A DNA stretch of 11,458 bases from an uncultured Collinsella sp. Its GTDB lineage: Bacteria; Actinomycetota; Coriobacteriia; Coriobacteriales; Coriobacteriaceae. Shown piece by piece: positions 1 to 6,020 of the stretch; within the stretch, counting starts at the first letter, position 1; every line of letters starts with the position of its first letter. The translations under genes and the position numbers were made by a program. The notes under the pieces are model-generated. The model made no database searches and had not been told where the DNA came from. It saw only the letters and a list, made by a program, of their open reading frames with translations. Where the stretch lies: positions 1 to 11,458 of the forward strand of contig CABSMS010000069.1 of the NCBI GenBank assembly GCA_902478885.1, read 5' to 3'.

Positions 1-55
1 GAACTTCTGACCTCTTCCGTGTCAGGGAAGCGCTCTCCCCCTGAGCTAAACGCCC
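1..55 (-). tRNA. tRNA-Val(GAC), 3' part cut by window edge
   Basis: Read on the minus strand the gene begins GGGCGTTTAGCTCAG. It has a D-arm (GCTC/GAGC) and an anticodon arm CTTCC-CTGACAC-GGAAG with anticodon GAC, so it decodes valine codons GUC and GUU. The start of the T-arm (AGAAGTTC) is visible, and the acceptor 3' strand lies outside the window. It follows tRNA-Gly after only 3 nt, so the two are almost certainly one transcript processed by RNases. Confidence 0.93.
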
Positions 56-58
56 AAA

Positions 59-134
59 TGGAGCGGACAACGGGGCTCGAACCCGCGACCCCAACCTTGG
101 CAAGGTTGTGCTCTACCAACTGAGCCATGTCCGC
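59..134 (-). tRNA. tRNA-Gly(GCC), third copy in the window
   Basis: 76 nt including an encoded CCA (59-61). The acceptor stem is GCGGACA/TGTCCGC, the anticodon arm CAACC-TTGCCAA-GGTTG gives anticodon GCC, and the T-loop is TTCGAGC. The sequence is identical to the copies at 2188-2263 and 2414-2489. It has its own promoter (147-194) and is followed after 3 nt by tRNA-Val. Confidence 0.97.
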
Positions 135-146
135 TTACGAGGATTA

Positions 147-194
147 ATCTTACGTGATGTCCGCATCCTATGCAAGAACTTTTTTTGAAAAGTT
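147..194 (-). promoter_or_regulatory. Promoter of tRNA-Gly/tRNA-Val with A/T-tract element
   Basis: On the minus strand a -35 box TTGCAT (170-175) is separated by 17 nt from a -10 box TAAGAT (147-152), 12 nt before the mature tRNA end. Directly upstream of the -35 box is a T-tract/A-tract dyad (178-193) like those at the other two tRNA promoters of the window. Its position matches UP elements that bind the RNA polymerase alpha subunit. The core sequence resembles the promoter at 2502-2549, as expected for a duplicated tRNA-Gly unit. Confidence 0.75.
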
Positions 195-221
195 TTGCGA
201 CGCCCTCGCGAACCTCGCAAA
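194..221 (-). terminator. Weak terminator-like hairpin after the alpha-glucosidase gene
   Basis: On the minus strand TTTGCGA and TCGCAAA form a 7-bp stem around a 14-nt loop, followed by ACTTTTC. It lies about 55 nt past the stop codon of the glucosidase. The following T-rich stretch is part of the upstream element of the next tRNA promoter, so terminator and promoter may share it. The U-tract is short, so this is tentative. Confidence 0.3.
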
Positions 222-275
222 GACATCAGCCACCACGGAAGGCGCAGGCAAACGCAAACTCGCCGCAAGAGGCCC

Positions 276-2009
276 CTACATCTCACCGAGCATAATCCAG
301 GCAGAGCTGTCCTGCGCGAGCCTGCCGTCTGCAAGCGGTGATGAGGTGAGCAGGACCCTGCCCGCCGGCAGCTCCACGGGTGCTGCACCGAAGTTCGTCA
401 CACACGCCCAGCCGTTGTCGCGGCGATAGGCGATGACGCCGCCCTCAGCGCCCTCGGCACCATCCGCAAGGCCGGTGCGCCCGTCAAGATCGAGCCACGC
501 AAGATCGTTGGCGCACCGGCGCAGCTTGCGCCGCAGCCAGAGGGCGTCACGATAGAGCGCAAGCATCGATGTCGGGTCCGCTTCTTCCCTATCGGCAGCG
601 TAATCGGAAAACCATGCAGGCTGCGGCAGATGGGGCGCCGTATCGGCGTCCGCCGGTGAAAACCCAAACGATCCGCCCTGCGCGGGATCGTCCGCCGCCA
701 CCCACGGCAGGGGCACACGACAGCCGTCGCGCCCCTTCTCGCGCTTCGATCCGTGCGTATTGGTCGCAGTGGGATCTTCGAGTGCAGCCCACGGAATGTC
801 AGCCACCTCAAAAAGGCCGAGCTCCTCACCCTGATACACGTATGCCGAGCCCGGAAGCGCCAGCTCAAGCAAAAGGGCCGCCCGCGCGCGGCGCTCGCCG
901 AGTTCACGGTCCTCGTCATAAGACGACCCGTCGCGTAAGAGCCAGTCGAGCGCAATCTGGTGGTAGCGCGTCGCCTTGATTTGCGGCAGGGCATAGCGTG
1001 TCGCCACGCGCGGCACGTCGTGGTTGGAGAGTACCCAGGTCGAGGCGGAATCGGATTCGATGGCCGCCTTCAAGCCCTCCTCGATTGCAACGCGCATGTC
1101 ATCATAGGTCCAAGTGGCCTTGGCGAACTCAAAGTTGAATGTCTGGCCAAGCTCGTTGGGGCGCGCATAGAGATACTGGCGCTCGGGCAGCACCCACGCC
1201 TCGGCAACGGCGCAGCGCGGCGGATTATAGCGGTCGAACACGCGGCGCCACTCGCGATAGATCTCGTGGACCTCGTTGCGGTCCCACAGCGGATGGGTGC
1301 CGTCGTCAACCATGTCATCGCCCTCGGCGAGATGCCACTGGTCGAGGTCATCGCGGTCGAGGTCCTTGGCAAGGCCGTGCGCCACATCAATGCGAAAACC
1401 ATCGACGCCTCGATCGCTCCAAAACGCCAGGACGTCGCAAAAGAACGCATGAACCTCGGGGCACGACCAGTCAAAGTCCGGCTGCTCGGGCGTAAACATG
1501 TGCAGATACCACTGACCGTCCGCGACACGCGTCCAGGCGGGGCCGCCAAAGTTGGCATTCCAATTGGTGGGAGGCAGCTCGCCATGTTCGCCGCGACCAT
1601 CGCGGAAGATATAGCGGGCGCGCTCGGGCGATCCGGGGCCGGCGGCAAGAGCGGCTTTGAACCAGGGGTGCTGGTTGGATGAATGGTTAGGCACGATGTC
1701 GACAATGACCTTGATGCCGCGCACGTGAGCCGCAGCGATCATGTCATCGAAGTCGTCAAGCGAGCCGAGACGTGGGTCGACATCGCAGTAGTCCGCCACA
1801 TCATAGCCACCATCGACAAGAGGCGATGGGTAAAACGGGCTCAGCCAGATGGCCTCGATACCCAGCTGCTCAAGATAGTCCATCTGCTGGGTAACGCCCG
1901 CGATATCGCCCAGGCCCGAACCAGTCGAATCCTTAAACGAGCGCGGGTAGATCTGATAGATCGCGGCATCGGACATCCATGAACGCGAAGAAGACTTTTC
2001 TGTAACCAT
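276..2009 (-). CDS. GH13 alpha-glucosidase (maltase / oligo-1,6-glucosidase type)
   Basis: 577-residue cytoplasmic glycoside hydrolase of family GH13, expected to release glucose from short alpha-glucosides (maltose, isomaltose or related oligosaccharides). No signal peptide is visible. The conserved GH13 regions are all present: DIVPNH at 104-109, GFRID with nucleophile Asp208, AVAE with acid/base Glu270, and SNHD with transition-state stabiliser Asp331. A C-terminal beta domain follows from about residue 500. GRDGCRVPLPW near 426-436 is a motif I associate with actinobacterial alpha-glucosidases. The ATG at 2009 is preceded by AGGGAGG at 8 nt. The frame stays open upstream, but only by reading through tRNA genes, so longer starts are rejected. 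A possible promoter is TTGCTG-19-TATCAT about 40-70 nt upstream, which is weak. The gene sits alone between tRNA-Gly units, with no sugar transporter beside it. Val209, right after the nucleophile, leans towards alpha-1,6 substrates; exact specificity is open. Confidence 0.9.
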   Translation of the reverse strand: MVTEKSSSRSWMSDAAIYQIYPRSFKDSTGSGLGDIAGVTQQMDYLEQLGIEAIWLSPFYPSPLVDGGYDVADYCDVDPRLGSLDDFDDMIAAAHVRGIKVIVDIVPNHSSNQHPWFKAALAAGPGSPERARYIFRDGRGEHGELPPTNWNANFGGPAWTRVADGQWYLHMFTPEQPDFDWSCPEVHAFFCDVLAFWSDRGVDGFRIDVAHGLAKDLDRDDLDQWHLAEGDDMVDDGTHPLWDRNEVHEIYREWRRVFDRYNPPRCAVAEAWVLPERQYLYARPNELGQTFNFEFAKATWTYDDMRVAIEEGLKAAIESDSASTWVLSNHDVPRVATRYALPQIKATRYHQIALDWLLRDGSSYDEDRELGERRARAALLLELALPGSAYVYQGEELGLFEVADIPWAALEDPTATNTHGSKREKGRDGCRVPLPWVAADDPAQGGSFGFSPADADTAPHLPQPAWFSDYAADREEADPTSMLALYRDALWLRRKLRRCANDLAWLDLDGRTGLADGAEGAEGGVIAYRRDNGWACVTNFGAAPVELPAGRVLLTSSPLADGRLAQDSSAWIMLGEM

Positions 2010-2149
2010 GGGGCGTGCCTCCCTTGCAACGAGGTTTTGTGAGATGCCCACGATGATACGCCCAAAGCTGACATTCGCAGCAAACAACGCCACAGCCACG
2101 ACCCAAAACGCTCGCTCCCTCTCGGGTTCGAGCCCAGGCGATGGGTACG

Positions 2150-2179
2150 AAAAAGCCCGGCTACCGTAGTAGTCGGGCT
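2150..2179 (-). terminator. Terminator of the tRNA-Gly-Cys-Gly cluster
   Basis: On the minus strand AGCCCG pairs with CGGGCT, with an inner CTAC/GTAG helix, one A-C mismatch and a four-base loop (TACG), followed by five Ts. It begins 8 nt after the CCA of tRNA-Gly at 2188 and separates the tRNA cluster from the alpha-glucosidase gene. Confidence 0.8.
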
Positions 2180-2187
2180 GTTGCGTT

Positions 2188-2263
2188 TGGAGCGGACAAC
2201 GGGGCTCGAACCCGCGACCCCAACCTTGGCAAGGTTGTGCTCTACCAACTGAGCCATGTCCGC
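2188..2263 (-). tRNA. tRNA-Gly(GCC), second copy
   Basis: 76 nt with encoded CCA (2188-2190), identical to the copies at 59-134 and 2414-2489. No recognisable promoter fits in the 42 nt between it and tRNA-Cys, which is mostly a GC-rich hairpin with T-tracts. Expression therefore probably depends on transcription arriving from upstream. Confidence 0.97.
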
Positions 2264-2269
2264 ATATGT

Positions 2270-2296
2270 AAAACAAAACGGGCGCCGGAGCGCCCG
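2270..2296 (-). terminator. Terminator-like hairpin between tRNA-Cys and tRNA-Gly
   Basis: On the minus strand CGGGCGC-TCCG-GCGCCCG forms a 7-bp, nearly all-GC stem with a four-base loop, followed by TTTTGTTTT. This has the full form of an intrinsic terminator, yet another tRNA begins 7 nt further on. It may be a partial attenuator or a processing signal. Confidence 0.65.
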
Positions 2297-2305
2297 GATG
2301 TTGCC

Positions 2306-2379
2306 TGGAGGCGAAGCCCGGATTCGAACCGGGGGTAAAGGCTTTGCAGGCCTCTGCCTTACCACTTGGCCACTTCGCC
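2306..2379 (-). tRNA. tRNA-Cys(GCA)
   Basis: 74 nt with encoded CCA (2306-2308). The acceptor stem is GGCGAAG/CTTCGCC and the anticodon loop CTGCAAA gives anticodon GCA. The T-arm is CCCGG-TTCGAAT-CCGGG. It lies between two tRNA-Gly genes, with terminator-like hairpins on both sides. Confidence 0.96.
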
Positions 2380-2380
2380 G

Positions 2381-2403
2381 AAAAAGGACCGCCTAAACGG
2401 TCC
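2381..2403 (-). terminator. Terminator-like hairpin between tRNA-Gly and tRNA-Cys
   Basis: On the minus strand GGACCG-TTTAGG-CGGTCC is followed at once by five Ts. The T-run ends one nucleotide before the 5' end of tRNA-Cys. It looks like an intrinsic terminator placed inside a tRNA cluster and probably lowers read-through to the distal tRNAs. Confidence 0.6.
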
Positions 2404-2413
2404 GGAAATGCAA

Positions 2414-2489
2414 TGGAGCGGACAACGGGGCTCGAACCCGCGACCCCAACCTTGGCAAGGTTGTGCTCTACCAACTGAGCCATGTCCGC
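2414..2489 (-). tRNA. tRNA-Gly(GCC), first copy of the cluster
   Basis: 76 nt with encoded CCA (2414-2416), identical to the other two tRNA-Gly genes of the window. It is the promoter-proximal gene of the Gly-Cys-Gly cluster. Confidence 0.97.
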
Positions 2490-2501
2490 TTGCGGGTTAT
2501 T

Positions 2502-2549
2502 AATTTACGCGAGTTGTCCAAAAGACGCAAGTACTTTTTTCAAAAAACT
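2502..2549 (-). promoter_or_regulatory. Promoter of the tRNA-Gly-Cys-Gly cluster with A/T-tract element
   Basis: On the minus strand the -35 box TTGCGT (2525-2530), a 17-nt spacer and -10 box TAAATT (2502-2507) lie 12 nt before tRNA-Gly. Upstream of the -35 box the plus strand reads acttttttcaaaaaact (2533-2549), a dyad differing at one base from the perfect palindrome at the tRNA-Leu promoter. Confidence 0.75.
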
Positions 2550-2570
2550 TGTCTGCCGCATGTTCTTAAT

Positions 2571-2596
2571 AGCCAAACGCGCTAAAGCGATTGGCT
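2571..2596 (-). terminator. Hairpin overlapping the stop codon of the STAS-kinase gene
   Basis: On the minus strand AGCCAA pairs with TTGGCT and CGC with GCG, around a short loop. The hairpin overlaps the TAG stop codon and is followed by ATTAAG rather than a T-run. It may end or stabilise the phosphatase/STAS-kinase transcript before the tRNA promoter, but it is not a canonical terminator. Confidence 0.35.
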
Positions 2597-3341
2597 AGGC
2601 ACACGATTCCAGCGCTCCGCTAAACAGCTTCACCATCTGCACGCGCGTGCCGGCGCCGTCCGTACGACGAGCAACCTCCACGTTATCGACGAGCATACGC
2701 ATAAGCTTGATACCACGGCCGCGTTCCTCAGATGCGACCGGCTCGCTCGTTTCATCGATAGAATAGCCAACACCTCGATCAAGCACCTCAACCACAACGC
2801 GATCGCCATAGGCTTGAACCGTCAGGACGCACCCGATACCGCCCGCATGGTCATAGGCATTACCCAGCGCCTCCCCCGACGCCAATGCGACATCGTAGCG
2901 CTCGTCACGGCGCAACGGAAGCGATTCAAGGAGTTCGGCGATGCGATGTCGGTAGTATGGAAGATTCTCGATACCCTGACGGACCTCGACGCTCTTACTC
3001 CAGCGAGGCAGCTCCCCCACCGGAATAGCGGGAATAGACTCCCGTGCCGGCCCCGCGACATGAAGGATATCGACAAGACGAGCAATCTCCAAAAAGCGAA
3101 CAACTTCACCTGATGCATTGACGAGCGAAAGAAGGCCTTCTCGCCTCATGAGCTCACGAGCGCGCGTAAGCAGGAATGCCAAGCCCGTCGAATCAATAAA
3201 GCCAACAGCCTGACAGTTGATGACGACGCGACGCACGCCGCGGCCAATCAAAGCATCCAACCGCCGACGCAGCGCAGGCACCGTGGCGATGTCGATATCG
3301 CCTGGTGGCGTCAAAACCGCTATGTCATTCCACTCATTCAT
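2595..3341 (-). CDS. STAS domain - GHKL anti-sigma kinase fusion
   Basis: 248-residue protein carrying both halves of a partner switch. Residues 3-100 form a STAS domain (SpoIIAA/RsbV-like) with the phosphorylation motif D50-S51-T52-G53. Residues about 128-245 form a HATPase_c domain of the SpoIIAB/RsbW class, with N-box residues Glu157, Asn161 and His165, G1 box D188-x-G190-x-G192 and G2 box G208-R-G210. In known systems the kinase phosphorylates the STAS serine, the phosphatase reverses this, and the phosphorylation state decides whether a sigma factor or other target is bound. Here kinase and substrate share one chain. The upstream gene encodes the matching phosphatase, 78 nt away. I chose the ATG at 3341, with GGGGA 11 nt upstream. 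An in-frame TTG at 3359 would add six residues but has no good ribosome site. No sigma factor gene is in the window, so the target is unknown. Confidence 0.88.
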   Translation of the reverse strand: MNEWNDIAVLTPPGDIDIATVPALRRRLDALIGRGVRRVVINCQAVGFIDSTGLAFLLTRARELMRREGLLSLVNASGEVVRFLEIARLVDILHVAGPARESIPAIPVGELPRWSKSVEVRQGIENLPYYRHRIAELLESLPLRRDERYDVALASGEALGNAYDHAGGIGCVLTVQAYGDRVVVEVLDRGVGYSIDETSEPVASEERGRGIKLMRMLVDNVEVARRTDGAGTRVQMVKLFSGALESCA

Positions 3342-3419
3342 ACGACCATGGTTCCCCAAAAAAGCCCACTCGATGCATTCGTTTCCCCAACCGTACGGAT
3401 TCAGCCCGCCCAGCGTCGT

Positions 3420-5765
3420 CTATGAACGACCCCGTAAAAACTCAAGGGACACCAATGCAATGTCATCGTCCAGCGCCGATTCGGTAAATCGGTCAAGCTC
3501 GCCCAAGACCTTGCCGCAGATTCCCGATACGCCCTCCCCCGAAACAGAAAGCAGAAGATCGCGCAAACGCTGCTCGCCAAAGAACGCCCCGGTGCGGTCA
3601 CGGGCCTCAATCGTTCCATCCGTATACATGAAGAGCATGTCGCCGGGGGCGAACGTAAACACGCCTGTCTCGTACACCATGCTCTCAAAGGCACCGATTA
3701 CACCCGATTGGCATCCAAGTAGCTCGACCTCTCCCCCACGAGCCTCGCCGCCACCCAGCGGCATCGACTCTGGTCTGATGACCATGGTCGGAGGATGGCC
3801 CGCCGAACAATACGTTGCGCGTCCGGCTTTAAGGTCAATCTTGGCGATAAAGGCTGTCACGAACGTCTCGACCCTCGAAAAGCCCATGAGCATGCTGTTA
3901 AGGGAGCGTGCCATGCGGGCCGGTCCAGCGCCCTCCCAGGCATATGCCGTCAGGGCCGTCTTGACGAGCGCGGACATCGATGCAGCCTCAATGCCTTTGC
4001 CAGACACATCGCCCAGAATCATGACGGCGCAGTCGTCGGGAAGACGGATAAGCGTATAGAAATCGCCGCCGACCAACGCCGAGTTCGTGGCCGACAGGTA
4101 CACCGAATCGGTTGCGATACCCGGAACATCCCCCAGGGAATTTCTCATGCCAATCTGAAGGGTCTGAGCGATATGGCGCTCTTCGCGCTTTTGAGACTCT
4201 CCCTCATAGATCAGTTCAAAGTCATGCGCCAAGTGCACCAAGTAGTCATATTCAAGGTCATCAATCGGCTCTTGGCTGCCATCACGAAGCAGCAGCGCGC
4301 GCGTCGTCGGGCCCTTCGCAACAGAAGCAGGAACAATCGCGTCGTTACTGTGCTTGCCATCGCCCTCAGAGCGCGGGCGCCCCGCCTCGATGCCGGTGTC
4401 GATGTAGAGGCCCTGGCAAGGCAGACCATGCGCCCTAAGCCAGCCTCCCATGGGCATCGATTCGTCAACGCGAGTTATACGTACGTGTTTAAGGTCCTCG
4501 GCACTCGTGCCGCCCAAAACAGATGCCTCAAAGCCATCAGGGCCAGCCCCCAGACGTGCCGCTGGCGCCGTCGTGGAGAAGAATAGCTTCTCGGGATCGT
4601 CCGGCAAAGCAACGCGACTGCCGCCTTCAAAATCTATGACGTAGGAATCCAGACTGGCGTCATACTCAACAGGGCAAAAATGGCAGTTAAGCATATTGCA
4701 GATCTCGCACGATACCGCCTGGGTAGCCGCGGCGGAATCGTCTAGAAAGGTAAACAACTCATCACGCAAGACATTGAGCGAGCGGCCAAGCTCGGCCGTG
4801 CGACGGGAGCGAAGGCTCGATGCCATGCCGACCAGCTGGATAGACAGGTAATCGCAAATGACCTCGAGTACATTAACGTCATAGGCGAGCGGTGCCTGGG
4901 GGCGTTTCCAACCAACTTCCAGCACGCCAAGGATCTGCGTACCGTAAAAAACGGGAAGACAAATCTCGCTGCGGTACGGAGGCATATCTTGCACGCGCAA
5001 CAGGTGCTTAGAACGATTGTCCAGGTCCATGAACATACCGGAGGCGGCCCTATCGCCCTCAAGGTCCTGTTGAATCGACAAGCGACAGGCACGCGACTCC
5101 CGAAGAACATACGTCGGAATACCAGCGCCATACGGCAAGAACTCGGGCAGGTAGCTGTCGTACAGCTCCTTGGAAACACCGCGAAGCTTAAAACCGCCGC
5201 TCTCAGAAAAATAGATAGCGGCACCCGAAGCATCGAGCGTTCCTACAAGCTGGTTCAAAACGGTATCAAGCAGGCTGGGTAGCTCATCGGAGCCCACGGT
5301 ACTCATAATGACCGAGAGCGTGCCAGAGAGACGCTTGTTCGCAACTCTAAGCTCCGATAACGCACGCTTGAGTTGACGGTCGTGAGAATACTGTTCCTCG
5401 ATACTGTGAAGCGCCACTAGGACACGTGGTGCGCGGCGCCCAAAGATGCGTGGAGGCGTTACGGAGCCCGCGCGAACCAAGACGGGGATAAAAGAGCCAT
5501 CACTCAGCTTGAGCATCAGTTCGCTCTCGGAGCCATCAGTTTCAAATGGCAGACGATGTTCCGTCGCACGTTCAAAAGCGGACGAGTACAGGACGTCTTT
5601 AACATCTCCACCGATGACGTCGGCGCGTTCCTCGCACATCAAACCAAGTAAGCGATTATTCACATGCAGAATGGTTCCGTCGAGCTCACAGATGATGACA
5701 GCATCGCTCGTGATCTCGACTAGTTGGGCAACGTCTGCCCACTCGTTGCGTTCAAGCGTTTCCAT
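3420..5765 (-). CDS. PAS/GAF-containing PP2C (SpoIIE-type) serine phosphatase
   Basis: 781-residue soluble sensor phosphatase, RsbU/RsbP-like in role. Domains in order: PAS (about 11-120), a helical linker, GAF (about 155-316), a second GAF-like region (about 327-520) holding the cysteine cluster C353, C356, C361 and C364, a short helical linker with HIAQTLQ, and a C-terminal SpoIIE/PP2C domain (about 535-780). Metal-binding aspartates are visible in GGD568F, GD586VSGKG, TD716G and the DDD stretch near 766-768, together with SAGHPP, so the phosphatase should be active on phosphoserine. It probably dephosphorylates Ser51 of the downstream STAS-kinase fusion in response to ligands or redox state sensed by PAS/GAF. 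I chose the ATG at 5765, with GGTGGGG 6 nt upstream. An in-frame GTG at 5777 would add four residues and lacks a ribosome site. Only 26 nt separate the start from the tRNA-Leu terminator, so there is little room for a separate promoter. No transmembrane segment is seen. Confidence 0.92.
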   Translation of the reverse strand: METLERNEWADVAQLVEITSDAVIICELDGTILHVNNRLLGLMCEERADVIGGDVKDVLYSSAFERATEHRLPFETDGSESELMLKLSDGSFIPVLVRAGSVTPPRIFGRRAPRVLVALHSIEEQYSHDRQLKRALSELRVANKRLSGTLSVIMSTVGSDELPSLLDTVLNQLVGTLDASGAAIYFSESGGFKLRGVSKELYDSYLPEFLPYGAGIPTYVLRESRACRLSIQQDLEGDRAASGMFMDLDNRSKHLLRVQDMPPYRSEICLPVFYGTQILGVLEVGWKRPQAPLAYDVNVLEVICDYLSIQLVGMASSLRSRRTAELGRSLNVLRDELFTFLDDSAAATQAVSCEICNMLNCHFCPVEYDASLDSYVIDFEGGSRVALPDDPEKLFFSTTAPAARLGAGPDGFEASVLGGTSAEDLKHVRITRVDESMPMGGWLRAHGLPCQGLYIDTGIEAGRPRSEGDGKHSNDAIVPASVAKGPTTRALLLRDGSQEPIDDLEYDYLVHLAHDFELIYEGESQKREERHIAQTLQIGMRNSLGDVPGIATDSVYLSATNSALVGGDFYTLIRLPDDCAVMILGDVSGKGIEAASMSALVKTALTAYAWEGAGPARMARSLNSMLMGFSRVETFVTAFIAKIDLKAGRATYCSAGHPPTMVIRPESMPLGGGEARGGEVELLGCQSGVIGAFESMVYETGVFTFAPGDMLFMYTDGTIEARDRTGAFFGEQRLRDLLLSVSGEGVSGICGKVLGELDRFTESALDDDIALVSLEFLRGRS

Positions 5766-5791
5766 CGTGGACCCCACCGTCTATCGGTAAC

Positions 5792-5813
5792 AAAAAAGCC
5801 TCCGAAGAGGCTT
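5792..5813 (-). terminator. UUCG-capped terminator of tRNA-Leu
   Basis: On the minus strand AAGCCTC-TTCG-GAGGCTT forms a 7-bp stem with the very stable UUCG tetraloop, followed by a further run of Ts. It starts 11 nt after the CCA of tRNA-Leu. The phosphatase gene begins only 26 nt downstream. Confidence 0.9.
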
Positions 5814-5824
5814 CTCAAATGCGA

Positions 5825-5914
5825 TGGTGTCGGAGGCGGGACTTGAACCCGCATGACCAAAAAGCGGTCACTAGCACCTCAAGCTAGCGCGTCTGCCAAT
5901 TCCGCCACTCCGAC
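5825..5914 (-). tRNA. tRNA-Leu(GAG)
   Basis: 90-nt class II tRNA with encoded CCA (5825-5827). The acceptor stem is GTCGGAG/CTCCGAC and the anticodon arm CTAGC-TTGAGGT-GCTAG gives anticodon GAG, decoding CUC and CUU. The long variable arm (TGACC/GGTCA) is typical of leucine tRNAs. It is transcribed alone, with a promoter about 58 nt upstream and a terminator 11 nt downstream. Confidence 0.96.
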
Positions 5915-5971
5915 ATGCTATGTTGTTGATGCACGGTTCGTTTTGTTGGACCCGCGCGTTCAACGAGGAAG

Positions 5972-6020
5972 ATAATAACCTATGATTTGAGAACTGTGCA
6001 AGCACTTTTTTCAAAAAAGT
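5972..6020 (-). promoter_or_regulatory. Promoter of tRNA-Leu with perfect 17-bp palindromic A/T element
   Basis: On the minus strand the -35 box is TTGCAC (5996-6001) and the -10 box TATTAT (5972-5977), spacer 18 nt; TTATTA with 17 nt is equally possible. Immediately upstream is acttttttcaaaaaagt (6004-6020), a perfect palindrome around base 6012. The same block, slightly degenerate, precedes the two tRNA-Gly promoters. The spacer region (5986-5999) recurs inverted at 6202-6215. Confidence 0.8.

Noticed and set aside
2118..2140. T-arm-like block GGGTTCGAGCCC on the plus strand, possible tRNA remnant
   Set aside because: The surrounding bases give no acceptor, D- or anticodon arm, and the T-stem has a mismatch. 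A chance match or a tiny vestige cannot be told apart.
2010..2483. N-terminal extension of the glucosidase frame through the tRNA genes
   Set aside because: The extension merely translates tRNA-Gly and tRNA-Cys sequence and a terminator. The ATG at 2009 has a strong ribosome site and fits the normal GH13 N-terminus.
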